A DNA stretch of 39,633 nt, from contig JADGNY010000058.1 of NCBI GenBank assembly GCA_017883235.1, positions 1 to 39,633 of the forward strand. Reading direction: 5' to 3'. The position numbers and the translations under genes were made by a program. Below the pieces are notes generated by a model, which was not told the DNA's origin, made no database searches, and was given only the letters and a program-made list of their open reading frames with translations. Source of the DNA: Thermoanaerobaculia bacterium. Lineage in GTDB: Bacteria; Acidobacteriota; Thermoanaerobaculia; Gp7-AA8. Below are positions 15,221 through 22,946 of the stretch, piece after piece. Within the stretch, counting starts at the first letter, position 1. Every line of letters begins with the position of its first letter.

Positions 15221-16435
15221 ATGCAGAACCTCTCCCTCGCCGACGCCCGTGCTCTTCTCCTGACGGCGCAGGGGCTCGACCGCGTGGGGGTGACGCGTGC
15301 CACCAAGGACCGCGTGCGTGCGGCGATCCGCCGCATGGGCGCGCTCCAGATCGACACGATCCACGTCGTCGCACGCAGCCCGTATCTCGTCCTCTGGAGC
15401 CGGCTCGGCGCGTACGATCCGGCATGGCTCGACGAGCTGCTGGCCGAGGGGAGGATCTTCGAGTATTGGGCGCACGAGGCCTCCTTCCTCCCGATCGAAG
15501 ACTATCCCCTCTTCCGCCGCCGCATGCGCGAGACCGGGTCGCTCGGGTGGAAATACTCGCACGAGTGGATGACGGAGAACCGCCAGACGGTGCGGAAGAT
15601 CCGGGCTCACCTCCGCGCGCACGGCCCGGTGCGCGCCGCCGACTTCACGCGCGCGGACGGAAACGGCGGCGGCTGGTGGGGCTGGAAGCCGGAGAAGCGC
15701 GCCCTCGAATACCTCTTCAGCGCCGGTGAGCTCATGATCGCGCGGCGGGAGCGCTTCCAGCGGGTGTACGACCTGCGCGAGCGCGTTCTCCCCGGATGGA
15801 ACGACGCCCGCCTCCCCTCCGCCGCGGTGACGCACCGTACGCTCGTGGCCAACGCTGTGCGCGCGCTCGGCGTGGCCACCGCCCGCTGGGCCGCGGACTA
15901 TTACCGCATGACCCTCGCCGAGACGGCGGCCGCGATCGAGTCGCTCGTCCGTGACGGCGAGCTCCTTCCGGCGCGCATCGAGAGCGTGGCCGGCGACGCC
16001 TTCCTCCATCGGGGCCATCGCCCGACGCTGGCCGCCATCCGGCGCGGCCGCCGTCCCTCGCACACGACCCTCCTCTCGCCCTTCGATCCGGTGGTCTGGG
16101 ACCGGAAGCGCGCTCTGGCGCTCTTCGGGTTCGACTACCGCATCGAGTGCTACACGCCGGCGCCGAAGCGGCGCTACGGCTACTTCACCCTCCCGATCCT
16201 CGTCGGCGACCGCCTCGTCGGCCGCCTCGACGCCAAGGCCCATCGCGTCGCCGGCGTCTTCGAGGTGAAATCGCTCCATATCGAGGAAGGCATCGTCCTC
16301 GACGACGCGCTCGCGGAGAGGATCGCCGGCGCGATCGAAGCCTGCGCGGCATGGCACGGCACCCCACGCGTCCGGCTGGGGCGCGTCGTGCCGCGGGAGG
16401 CTGCGGCGATGCTGCGCCGCGCGAAAATTCTTTAA
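15221..16435 (+). CDS. AlkX/YcaQ-type DNA glycosylase (HTH_42 family), intact copy
   Basis: This 404-residue protein covers the full HTH_42 family: N-terminal winged-helix modules (MQNLSLADARALLLTAQG, then MGALQIDTIHVVARSPYLVL and EYWAHEASFLPIEDYPLF), a central helical part, and a C-terminal beta-rich domain (TTLLSPFDPVVWDRKRALAL, FDYRIECYTPAPKRRYGYFT, GDRLVGRLDAKAHR). E. coli YcaQ (AlkX) is a glycosylase that unhooks interstrand crosslinks and excises bulky alkylated bases; its class carries a Q-x-D active-site motif, seen here as Gln43-Ile-Asp45. The ATG at 15221 matches the start of the truncated copy, but no free ribosome binding site is visible because of the hairpin immediately upstream. 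It lies divergent from lipoprotein copy 2. Likely a DNA-repair enzyme in the cytoplasm. Confidence 0.9.
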   Translation: MQNLSLADARALLLTAQGLDRVGVTRATKDRVRAAIRRMGALQIDTIHVVARSPYLVLWSRLGAYDPAWLDELLAEGRIFEYWAHEASFLPIEDYPLFRRRMRETGSLGWKYSHEWMTENRQTVRKIRAHLRAHGPVRAADFTRADGNGGGWWGWKPEKRALEYLFSAGELMIARRERFQRVYDLRERVLPGWNDARLPSAAVTHRTLVANAVRALGVATARWAADYYRMTLAETAAAIESLVRDGELLPARIESVAGDAFLHRGHRPTLAAIRRGRRPSHTTLLSPFDPVVWDRKRALALFGFDYRIECYTPAPKRRYGYFTLPILVGDRLVGRLDAKAHRVAGVFEVKSLHIEEGIVLDDALAERIAGAIEACAAWHGTPRVRLGRVVPREAAAMLRRAKIL

Positions 16436-16921
16436 CCATAGAAGCACAGCGCGACTTGGCCGTAACCAAAACATGGATGCCGGCGAGGGCGAGGCAAGCA
16501 CCGCCTCCTCATCCGCCTTCGGCACCTTCGACTCGCTTCGCTCGCTCAGGGCAGGCTCTTCTCCCCCAGCTGAAAAGCGCTGGGGGAGAAGGGCTCTCGA
16601 TGTAGGGAAGCGCAAGCTCTTGTTCTCCGGGGCGGCCGCACGGTTTTGGAAGAAATCTTCGCGTCGCGCGCAGAAATCAGTGGTTAGTATTACAGAGGAA
16701 ACAGAGAGCAAGGATGAAATCTGAAGGATGAAGGATGCGCTGTTTGATTCATCCTTCCGCCTTCATCCTTTGATCTCTGTGTCCTCTGTGCCTCTGTGGT
16801 GGAATCGTCTTTAGCAGGCAGATCGGCATCCTCCTCCATTGTTGCGCATGAACGTCCCGAAGAGTATACTTACGGCATTGAGGACCGCGGAGGTTGAGCA
16901 GCCCGCCCAGGGGACTCGATC
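16436..16921. other. Intergenic stretch with two hairpin repeats
   Basis: No gene is supported here. A hairpin at 16558-16591 has perfect 13-bp arms (CTTCTCCCCCAGC and complement) and an 8-base loop. A second imperfect hairpin at 16701-16780 pairs ACAGAG...CAAGGATGAA with TTCATCCTTTG...CTCTGT. A CTCTGTG motif repeats three times at 16775-16799. These look like dispersed intergenic repeats; the first could terminate alkX transcription, although no T-tract follows. Confidence 0.6.
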
Positions 16922-17494
16922 ATGTACACGATCACGAACATCGTAACCGGTGTCATCGCGAGCCTTGTCGCTTGGGTGATCACTCTGGTCGTTGACCGTT
17001 ATGTCAACCGGAAGGGCACCAGAATCAGTCGTCCCTGGTGGGCCTCTCCTCTCAGACTCCTTATCTTAATCGTCGTTCTCATACCATCGTCAATGTGGTT
17101 GTCGCGCGAACAACCTCAGTTGTCCATGTTGCCGACGCCAATCGTGGCATCGTATTCTCAGAATGGTGGCTTGCGTGTGATTGGCGACTTTGCCGGCAGA
17201 GACGGTGCCTCTATCTATTTGCTGGCGCATCCTTCAGGAGGTAGCAATCAGGTTGAGGTTTGGACCGTTGTGACGGAAGTGATCGAGATCAATAAGGACC
17301 GGTGGCGCGCCCGTATTAATTTCTCTCCGCTAGGAGGGAAAGTGAACCCCGGGGATACGTACGCTGTCGTCGGCATGATGACCAGGATGCCTGTTAAAGT
17401 TGGGTTTCAATTTAGTTCTGCCGAGCTGAGTGCCTCGAAGGCCACGCTGACGGAAGTTCTGGACGTTACAATAAAGGAGGTCACCGATGAATAA
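16922..17494 (+). CDS. Hypothetical membrane protein
   Basis: This 190-residue protein has two N-terminal membrane segments, IVTGVIASLVAWVITLVV (about residues 7-24) and PLRLLILIVVLIPSSMWL (about residues 43-60), separated by a basic loop. The C-terminal 125 residues should be exported and read as a beta-sandwich (IYLLAHPSGGSNQVEVWTVV, GDTYAVVGMMTRMP). No family is recognised. It overlaps the following lipoprotein gene by eight bases, so the two are probably one operon. Codon use is AT-richer than in the flanking core genes. The ribosome binding site before ATG 16922 is weak. Confidence 0.75.
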   Translation: MYTITNIVTGVIASLVAWVITLVVDRYVNRKGTRISRPWWASPLRLLILIVVLIPSSMWLSREQPQLSMLPTPIVASYSQNGGLRVIGDFAGRDGASIYLLAHPSGGSNQVEVWTVVTEVIEINKDRWRARINFSPLGGKVNPGDTYAVVGMMTRMPVKVGFQFSSAELSASKATLTEVLDVTIKEVTDE

Positions 17495-17906
17495 GTACTT
17501 TCCTCGATTCGTCATGGGTTTGGTCTTGTTGGTTTCCCTGGTCGCAATCGCAACCTGCCGCAAGGAGCCGACGCCCGTTCAAGTTGGCTACAAATCCGTC
17601 GGCGGCCACTTGAATCTGGACGTGAAAGTGACTGACCTTAAGGAATCCAAGTCCTATGTTCTAAGCTTGAATGGCAAAGTCGGCCAGGACGGCAACGATA
17701 GCCTTAAACATTTTGGAGTATACGGACCTCAGGGGGTCTACGACTTTGATACGGTAAGTACAGACCAGCAGGGCAACCTGTTGTACCAGGGAGGTGTCGC
17801 GCTGCCTGATGGCAAGTACGACGTAACCTTCCTCATAAAAGACAAAGATGCCGACTATAAGCCGATCATAGTACGCGATCACTGGCGGTTTGAGATCACA
17901 AACTAA
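17487..17906 (+). CDS. Hypothetical exported lipoprotein
   Basis: This 139-residue protein has a membrane-targeting signal, FVMGLVLLVSLVAIATC, ending at Cys24, which is likely lipidated although the lipobox is imperfect. The mature domain is beta-rich (VGGHLNLDVKVTDLKESKSY, then VALPDGKYDVTFLIKDKDAD) and looks like a small immunoglobulin-type sandwich. AAAGGAGG at 17473-17480 is a strong ribosome binding site. It is translationally coupled to the upstream membrane-protein gene by an eight-base overlap, suggesting that the two products act together at the envelope. Function unknown. Confidence 0.75.
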   Translation: MNKYFPRFVMGLVLLVSLVAIATCRKEPTPVQVGYKSVGGHLNLDVKVTDLKESKSYVLSLNGKVGQDGNDSLKHFGVYGPQGVYDFDTVSTDQQGNLLYQGGVALPDGKYDVTFLIKDKDADYKPIIVRDHWRFEITN

Positions 17907-17924
17907 CGGTTGTGAGCTCGCCTC

Positions 17925-18004
17925 CCTGGGACCGCGGGCGTCTCGCCCGCGATTCTTGGCAGCATCCTGCTCGACGGGCGCGCGGGACGCACGCGCTCCC
18001 AGGG
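17925..18004. repeat. CCTGGGACCGCG palindromic repeat, copy B
   Basis: This is nearly identical over 80 bases to copy A at 13586-13665. It lies in the convergent gap between the lipoprotein gene and hrpB, where it could act as a bidirectional terminator. Confidence 0.85.
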
Positions 18005-18034
18005 GCGTCTGCGCCTCTGTGGCGAAGTACTGTG

Positions 18035-20209
18035 TCACGGCCTTCTCTTCGTCCGATGCGTCGCCGGTGCCGTCCACGGATCCTCGGGCCAGGGATGCTT
18101 TGGGTACCGTCCGCGCAACTCCTTCCGCACCTCCTGATATGCGCCGTTCCAGAAGCCGCGAAGATCCTGCGTGATCTGCACTGGACGTCCGCCGGGAGAG
18201 AGGAGGGCGAAGGTGACCGGCGTTCGCCGCGGGCCGAGGCGGGGAGATTCGGCGAGGCCGAACAGCTCCTGCAGCTTGGCGGAGGCGACGACGGAGCCGT
18301 CGTCGCGATACTCCAGTCGGGCGGTGCGGCCGCTTGGGAGAGTGATGGTCAACGGTGCAAGCTCGTCGAGGCGGCGTCGGAGAGGAAACGGCAGCTCGAT
18401 CGAAACCTCGTCGAGGCTTCGTTTGCCGGCGACGGCGGTGGCGATCGACGCGGGCCAATCGACGTCGAGCTGTGCAAAGGCGACGCGCCGGACGAGCAGC
18501 TCATCGGGCGTCGCGTGCTCCGCCAGAATCCGTTCCGCCTCGGCCTGTTGCGGGGCGACGTTCTGCTCGTGGAGCAGGATTGCGCCGTACCAGCTTCGCT
18601 CGACGGCGCGGACTCGGTGGCCGTCAAGATGATGCAGTGTCTCGCGCCGCGTTGGAACGAGCCACTCACGCTCCACGACGCGTGCGTTGCGCACCAGATC
18701 GCCGGTGATCTCAAGGATGACCAGAAACTCTCCGTTGCCGTCGTCGATCTCGCGAGCCAACGTGGCGCCGGTGCCCGATGAGAGCAACAGCCGCGGCGAT
18801 TTCGGCTCGCGGCGTTGTCCGACGCGGTCGGAATAGCCGGCCAGCAACGCCCGCCGCAGCGTGGCGTCGTCGACCTTCCGGCGGTAATGATCGCCGAGGA
18901 GGCGGCGGGCGATTGTGGATAACTCGCGGGTCTCGGCGGGCGCGCCGCCGCTGAGCTGCACGGCGATGGCGATCGCATCATCGTCCCCGTGTGCGTCGAG
19001 AACGATCCGGGCCAGCCGCGGATGGAGCGGGAAAGCGCGGAGCCGTTCGTGGTCAGCGGTTGCTCCGATAGACGCCAGCAATGCCAGCCCCGCCTCGATC
19101 CGCTCCTCCGGCGGACGCTCGAACCAGGCGAACGTTCGCGGGTCGCCGCCCCAGGCGATGATGTCGAGCAGCGGCGCGCCGAGGTCGACGCGGCGGATGT
19201 CGGGCTCGCGGTGGGAGCGGAGGATGTCGCGGGCATCCCAGAGCCGGATGGCGTGTCCGGGCCGCGTCCGGCCTGCCCGTCCGGTGCGCTGGTCTGCTGA
19301 ATCGGCGCTGATGCGTTCGACGTTCAGATGATCGACCGCCGTATCGGGATCGAAGCGCAGCACCTTGTGGACGCCGGAGTCGATGACGTCGGTGACCCCT
19401 TCCACCGTCAGCGACGTCTCGGCGATGTTCGTCGCCAGAATCACCTTGCGACGCTCCGCCGGAGCCAGCGCGCGCTCCTGCGCGTCGACGTCGAGCGCGC
19501 CGTGGAGCGGCAGCACGAGCGCATCGACATTTCCTAACTCGCCGCGCGCCCGTTCGATCTCGCGCATCCCTGGCAGAAAACAGAGGATATCCCCCTCGGC
19601 GTTGCCCAGCCGGTCGCGAACGGCTTCGGCCATGGTCACGCCGGGCCGGTAGTGGATGTCGACAGGAAAGAGCCTGGCGCCGACGTCGAAGACGCGCGCG
19701 CCGCCGAGGAAGCGCGCGACCTCGTCGGCGGCGATTGTGGCCGACATCACCACGACCGCCAGATCGTCGCGCGAATCCATGGCCTGCTTCGCCAGCGCCA
19801 GCGCCACGTCGGCATGGATGCTCCGCTCGTGAAACTCGTCGAGGATGACGACGTCGAAGTCGCTGAGCAGCGGATCGCTTTGCAGCCGCGCGGTGAGGAT
19901 TCCCTCGGTGGCAACGAGGAGCCGCGTGCGGTCGGAAAACTTCCGCTCGAAGCGGATCTGCCAGCCGATCTCGCCGCCGATCGTCCAGCCGCGCTCCGAG
20001 GCGATCCTCCGCGCCAGCGCCCGCGCCGCCACCCGGCGCGGCTGCAGAAGGATCGTGCGTCCGATCGCCGCCAGGGCCGGCGGGATGCGCGTCGTCTTCC
20101 CCGATCCCGGCGGCGCGACGATCACCGCGCTGCGCTGCGCGCGGACGTGGGCGACGATTTCATCGACGTGCGCGTCGATCGGGAGCGGTGTTTGCAACAC
20201 TAAGGGCAT
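18035..20209 (-). CDS. hrpB: ATP-dependent helicase HrpB
   Basis: HrpB is a DExH-box superfamily 2 helicase of unsettled function. The 724-residue protein shows Walker A VAPPGSGKTT (residues 31-40), motif Ia LLQPRRVAARALARRI, motif II ILDEFHERS near residue 130, motif III VVMSATI, then LATNIAETSLTVEGVTDVID and motif VI QRTGRAGRTRPG. The HrpB-specific C-terminal domain ends in PVQITQDLRGFWNGAYQEVR, a strong family signature. The length is slightly short of the usual 800 or so. The ATG at 20209 is followed by the expected PIDAHVDEIV; the 20227 alternative extends into the divergent gene. Its start codon is one base away from the start of the opposite-strand small gene. Confidence 0.95.
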   Translation of the reverse strand: MPLVLQTPLPIDAHVDEIVAHVRAQRSAVIVAPPGSGKTTRIPPALAAIGRTILLQPRRVAARALARRIASERGWTIGGEIGWQIRFERKFSDRTRLLVATEGILTARLQSDPLLSDFDVVILDEFHERSIHADVALALAKQAMDSRDDLAVVVMSATIAADEVARFLGGARVFDVGARLFPVDIHYRPGVTMAEAVRDRLGNAEGDILCFLPGMREIERARGELGNVDALVLPLHGALDVDAQERALAPAERRKVILATNIAETSLTVEGVTDVIDSGVHKVLRFDPDTAVDHLNVERISADSADQRTGRAGRTRPGHAIRLWDARDILRSHREPDIRRVDLGAPLLDIIAWGGDPRTFAWFERPPEERIEAGLALLASIGATADHERLRAFPLHPRLARIVLDAHGDDDAIAIAVQLSGGAPAETRELSTIARRLLGDHYRRKVDDATLRRALLAGYSDRVGQRREPKSPRLLLSSGTGATLAREIDDGNGEFLVILEITGDLVRNARVVEREWLVPTRRETLHHLDGHRVRAVERSWYGAILLHEQNVAPQQAEAERILAEHATPDELLVRRVAFAQLDVDWPASIATAVAGKRSLDEVSIELPFPLRRRLDELAPLTITLPSGRTARLEYRDDGSVVASAKLQELFGLAESPRLGPRRTPVTFALLSPGGRPVQITQDLRGFWNGAYQEVRKELRGRYPKHPWPEDPWTAPATHRTKRRP

Positions 20210-20210
20210 T

Positions 20211-20435
20211 ATGGCGACGAAACGCAACGACGACGATATCGACTACACCCCGGAAGGCTCCACCCCGCCGCACGAGAAAAACGATCCGACGAACGAGGGT
20301 TACGACGAAGCCGCCCACAGCGGCGGCGCGTACGGCGTCAAGGAAGGGGAGGGCGGCGTCTTCGGCACCACCGGCGGCGGTACGTACGGCGAGGGGCTGC
20401 ACGAAGAGGATCGGGAGGCGGTGGACAAAGAATAG
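20211..20435 (+). CDS. Small acidic hydrophilic protein
   Basis: This 74-residue, Gly/Asp/Glu-rich protein has no hydrophobic core and no cysteine: MATKRNDDDIDYTPEGS, then GGAYGVKEGEGGVFGTTGGG and HEEDREAVDKE. Codon third positions are strongly GC-biased like genuine local genes, which supports real coding. Composition resembles hydrophilins and stress-protective disordered proteins, but this is a guess. The ATG at 20211 lies one base from the hrpB start, so its promoter and any ribosome binding site would fall within hrpB coding sequence, or the mRNA is leaderless. A GC-rich imperfect hairpin at 20465-20512 may terminate it. Confidence 0.65.
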   Translation: MATKRNDDDIDYTPEGSTPPHEKNDPTNEGYDEAAHSGGAYGVKEGEGGVFGTTGGGTYGEGLHEEDREAVDKE

Positions 20436-20514
20436 TGACAGCCGGCTCAGCCATTCGAAAGCGATCAGTTGGCGGCTCGGCCAGCGACCGATCAGCCGAG
20501 CTGATCAACCACGC

Positions 20515-20543
20515 TGGTCGCGGTTTTGAATCCCGTCAGCCAC
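20515..20543 (+). other. tRNA-His 3'-end-like remnant (possible attachment site)
   Basis: The sequence TGGTCG-CGGTTTTGAATCCCGTCAGCCAC looks like the T-arm and 3' acceptor strand of tRNA-His, whose bacterial form ends in GGTTCGAATCCC..CAGCCAC. The T-loop reads TTTGAAT rather than TTCGAAT, and no 5' acceptor, D-arm or anticodon arm lies upstream, so this is not a functional tRNA. It overlaps the last codons of the orphan gene at 20536-22068. It could be an att remnant of an integrated element. No integrase gene is visible. Confidence 0.35.
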
Positions 20544-22068
20544 GGCCCTTGATCGAACTTGTTGGTACGGCGAAAACCAGAACGCTTCGGACTTGGGAGC
20601 GTTGTGGTGCGACGAGGATAACGTCCGACCATTCGGTCTGACCAGTCTTCGCGTAGTCTTCCTCGTCTTCCTCGATTTCCTGCATCAGTGCCCGGTTCAG
20701 CGGCCACTGCTTCATACCGCCCGAATAGGGATAGTCGCGACTCTCGGTACTGGCGTGCTCTCTCTCGACCATTGAATGTGTGAACGCGAGCACTTTGTGC
20801 AGCAGAGCTTCGTTCGAGTAGATGTAGCGGCCATCTGCCTCCTTCGGATTGACGATGGAAAAGACGTCGAAACCTTCGTCGAGAACCATCGCGTCGAGAC
20901 ACCCGAAAAAGTCGAACATGATTCGTGTGATGCCCTCGAGCGTGTTGCCGACCCGGCCCGAAAGGCCGCCTGACGAAAGGCAGACAATGTTGCCGTTTGG
21001 TGTATCCGCCACCGGCTGAAGCCCGAGGACGCCGAAAGGGTAGACGTTGTGCGGGAAAAAGATTTCCACGCGATCATGCGCCGTGTCGTCGAGATATCGG
21101 CGGAACTCACCACGGCGGGTCGGCGAGTCGGTCGTCTCTCGAAAATGCTCCTCAGTCAGCTTCTTCTGGACGTCTTCCCACTGCACACGCACGCGCGCGT
21201 CGATATCCAGGTTGATGATGACTGGAGACGAGAGGGCCGCACGTCGTTCATTGAGATTTCCGAATAGCTGATATTCGCCGAGGTTGATCTTGCGTACCTG
21301 CGCGTCACCATACGCGCCGCTTGCCGCGACTTCGGGTAGATCAAACACGTGACGAACGTCGTGAAAGCGGTCGATGGTGTTGGCCAGCGACAACTCGATT
21401 CCGCGCTCCACGATGAATTTTCCGGACAGCGCGAACTCTACCAGCGGCGCGACATCTTTGATGCGGCGGTGGTAGTCCAATTTCTCAAACGCGCGTTCGT
21501 GTTCGATGGCGGCAGCGGGATCGTGCAACTTCAATGCGTGGTTCTTTCCCGATTCATGGACCCGGATGTCGAGGAACTCGTAACGCTTCCCACAGGCGAG
21601 GGCCGCTTCCTTAGTCCATTTGACGAGGCATCGATAAATTCGCGAATTGATCGGCTCGTGCGACCCTCCGCTCAACAACGCGCAGAGGTCAGTACGTTGT
21701 GGATGTGCGGGCGATCCCCGGACGTAGGCGATGTGCCACGGGTTCATCGTGAGGTCACCGTTGCTTTGGGCGGCGATAATTGTCCAACCCTCATGAGATT
21801 GAACGAATCGTTTCAAATGGTGATAGATCGTCCAGGTTCCCGCGCGCTGCAGAAGGCCATCGGTGGTCGTGGAAGCCGGCTCGCATGGGATGTCAAGCTG
21901 GTTGCACACCCCTTCTACCGAATGCGGGTCCTGCATCCGCGGAGAGGTAATCCCGTCCCGCTGGATGCCGGGCCCATGCTCGAAGGCATCGGTGACGGAG
22001 AGGAACAGCTCTTCCTCTATTTCATCCATCACAAAGAACCCGATGTTGAACCGTGCGCTTTTAGACAT
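20536..22068 (-). CDS. Orphan 510-residue protein with a phosphodiester-glycosidase-like region
   Basis: This large soluble protein is not confidently recognised. Residues 350-430 contain GNIVCLSSGGLSGRVGNTLE followed by FGCLDAMVLDEGFDVF, which resembles the end of NAGPA/DUF2233 phosphodiester-glycosidase domains (a glycine-rich strand, a helix, then Gly-Cys-x-x-Ala-x-x-Leu-Asp-Gly-Gly), but the second Gly is replaced by Glu. The N-terminal half has no assignment and contains several His and Cys residues. The ATG at 22068 has GGAG close upstream and a TATAAT box at 22097-22102. Composition is AT-richer than in hrpB. It stands alone, convergent with the small acidic gene, and ends in a tRNA-like remnant, all suggesting an acquired gene. 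Confidence 0.75.
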   Translation of the reverse strand: MSKSARFNIGFFVMDEIEEELFLSVTDAFEHGPGIQRDGITSPRMQDPHSVEGVCNQLDIPCEPASTTTDGLLQRAGTWTIYHHLKRFVQSHEGWTIIAAQSNGDLTMNPWHIAYVRGSPAHPQRTDLCALLSGGSHEPINSRIYRCLVKWTKEAALACGKRYEFLDIRVHESGKNHALKLHDPAAAIEHERAFEKLDYHRRIKDVAPLVEFALSGKFIVERGIELSLANTIDRFHDVRHVFDLPEVAASGAYGDAQVRKINLGEYQLFGNLNERRAALSSPVIINLDIDARVRVQWEDVQKKLTEEHFRETTDSPTRRGEFRRYLDDTAHDRVEIFFPHNVYPFGVLGLQPVADTPNGNIVCLSSGGLSGRVGNTLEGITRIMFDFFGCLDAMVLDEGFDVFSIVNPKEADGRYIYSNEALLHKVLAFTHSMVEREHASTESRDYPYSGGMKQWPLNRALMQEIEEDEEDYAKTGQTEWSDVILVAPQRSQVRSVLVFAVPTSSIKGRG

Positions 22069-22096
22069 CGCTCCGCCGGATTTAGGGATTTAAGCG

Positions 22097-22102
22097 ATTA
22101 TA
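22097..22102 (-). promoter_or_regulatory. Consensus -10 box upstream of the orphan gene
   Basis: The minus strand reads TATAAT exactly, 28 bases upstream of the ATG at 22068. No good -35 element lies 16-18 bases further upstream. Confidence 0.45.
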
Positions 22103-22152
22103 CAGCCAAGCGGAGTGATATCGCTCATCAAATCTCGTCGGGAGACAACCAC

Positions 22153-22170
22153 TCGTACCGGCCGGTACGA
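22153..22170. repeat. 18-bp perfect palindrome
   Basis: TCGTACCGGCCGGTACGA is exactly self-complementary. It lies about 85 bases upstream of the orphan gene and about 175 bases downstream of the DUF421 gene, both on the minus strand. It could be an operator or a remnant repeat. The rest of 22069-22342 shows only short GCGGTCT repeats near 22266-22306. Confidence 0.6.
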
Positions 22171-22342
22171 CGCAGCACGCGCTGAAATCCATTTCCGTCG
22201 TGATCGTCGATTCATAGCAATCAGTCGACCAGAAGTGATGGATGCTGGCGGCGCTGTCAGAGTCCGTCTTGCGGTCTTGCGGTCTCGGGGTTGTGCGGTC
22301 TCAGAGTATCGAGCTCTCGACGGCGACAACCCCCAGGCCGCG

Positions 22343-22927
22343 CTAGGTTTGTCGCGCCATCTTCTCCTCCATCGCCGCGACCTGCGCGCTCAGCGCCTCG
22401 AGACGCTGCATCAGCTCCGTGTGGCGCACCACGTCCGCCGGCGGCGATTTCGGCTTGAGGCTGAAGGCACCGCCCGGTTCGAGAATGCAGGTCTCGATGT
22501 CGTGAATGCCTTCGAAGCCTTGCCGGCGAATGACGCTCTGCAGCTCGGCGGTCGTGAGCAGCTCCTTGGCCATCTCGCTCTTGCGCAGGTGGCCCTCCTT
22601 GATGAGGATGGACGGTTTCCCCTCCATCAACTGGTCGAGCCGGCGATGACGGAAGAGGAATCTCACGACGATGTAGTTCGTCACCAGCAGGATGAGGGCG
22701 CCCACCATCCCGCCGGCGACGGAGTTGTCTTCGCCGATGATGGCGTTCTGCACCGTGTTCGACAGCGACAGCAGCACCACGAGGTCAAACGGGTTGAGCT
22801 GCGCCAGCTCGCGCTTGCCGAAGACGCGCAGCAGCACCACCAGGAAGGCGTAGACGAGGATCGGCCGGATGATCTTCTCGAGAAGTGGGACTGGCAGGGT
22901 GAAGAGATGTGCAGTGATTTCGTGCAT
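22343..22927 (-). CDS. DUF421/YetF-family membrane protein
   Basis: This protein of about 194 residues has three membrane segments: IIRPILVYAFLVVLLRVFG, DLVVLLSLSNTVQNAII and GALILLVTNYIVVRFLF. The cytoplasmic YetF domain follows, with the family hallmark GKRELAQLNPFDLVVLLSLS and GKPSILIKEGHLRKSEMAKE, then LQSVIRRQGFEGIHDIETCI. The last 25 residues form a short coiled coil (RLEALSAQVAAMEEKM). The family is widespread and its biochemical role is unresolved. The ATG at 22927 is preferred; a GTG at 22942 would add five residues. It diverges from the MazG-like gene 19 bases away, so the two share a promoter region. Confidence 0.9.
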   Translation of the reverse strand: MHEITAHLFTLPVPLLEKIIRPILVYAFLVVLLRVFGKRELAQLNPFDLVVLLSLSNTVQNAIIGEDNSVAGGMVGALILLVTNYIVVRFLFRHRRLDQLMEGKPSILIKEGHLRKSEMAKELLTTAELQSVIRRQGFEGIHDIETCILEPGGAFSLKPKSPPADVVRHTELMQRLEALSAQVAAMEEKMARQT

Positions 22928-22946
22928 GGAACTATGATGCACCTCA

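Larger units (their letters stand above)
12216..16435. repeat. Tandem duplication, copy II with internal insertion
   Basis: Copy II carries partner 2, xre 2, lipoprotein 2 and intact alkX. Between the xre stop (13039) and the lipoprotein end (14543) it contains about 1.5 kb absent from copy I. That insert holds a 61-residue gene, a palindromic repeat and a PIN/RHH toxin-antitoxin pair. A 37-bp-arm hairpin in front of alkX is also unique to copy II. Confidence 0.8.

Noticed and set aside
15158-16711. 517-residue minus-strand frame opposite alkX
   Set aside because: It is an antisense shadow of the intact glycosylase and has no domain of its own.
16473-16724. 83-residue plus-strand frame after alkX
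   Set aside because: It runs through two hairpin repeats and lacks a ribosome binding site or family resemblance.
20438-20543. Complete tRNA-His gene
   Set aside because: Only the T-arm and 3' acceptor-like part is present, with a changed T-loop and no anticodon arm; kept only as a possible attachment remnant.
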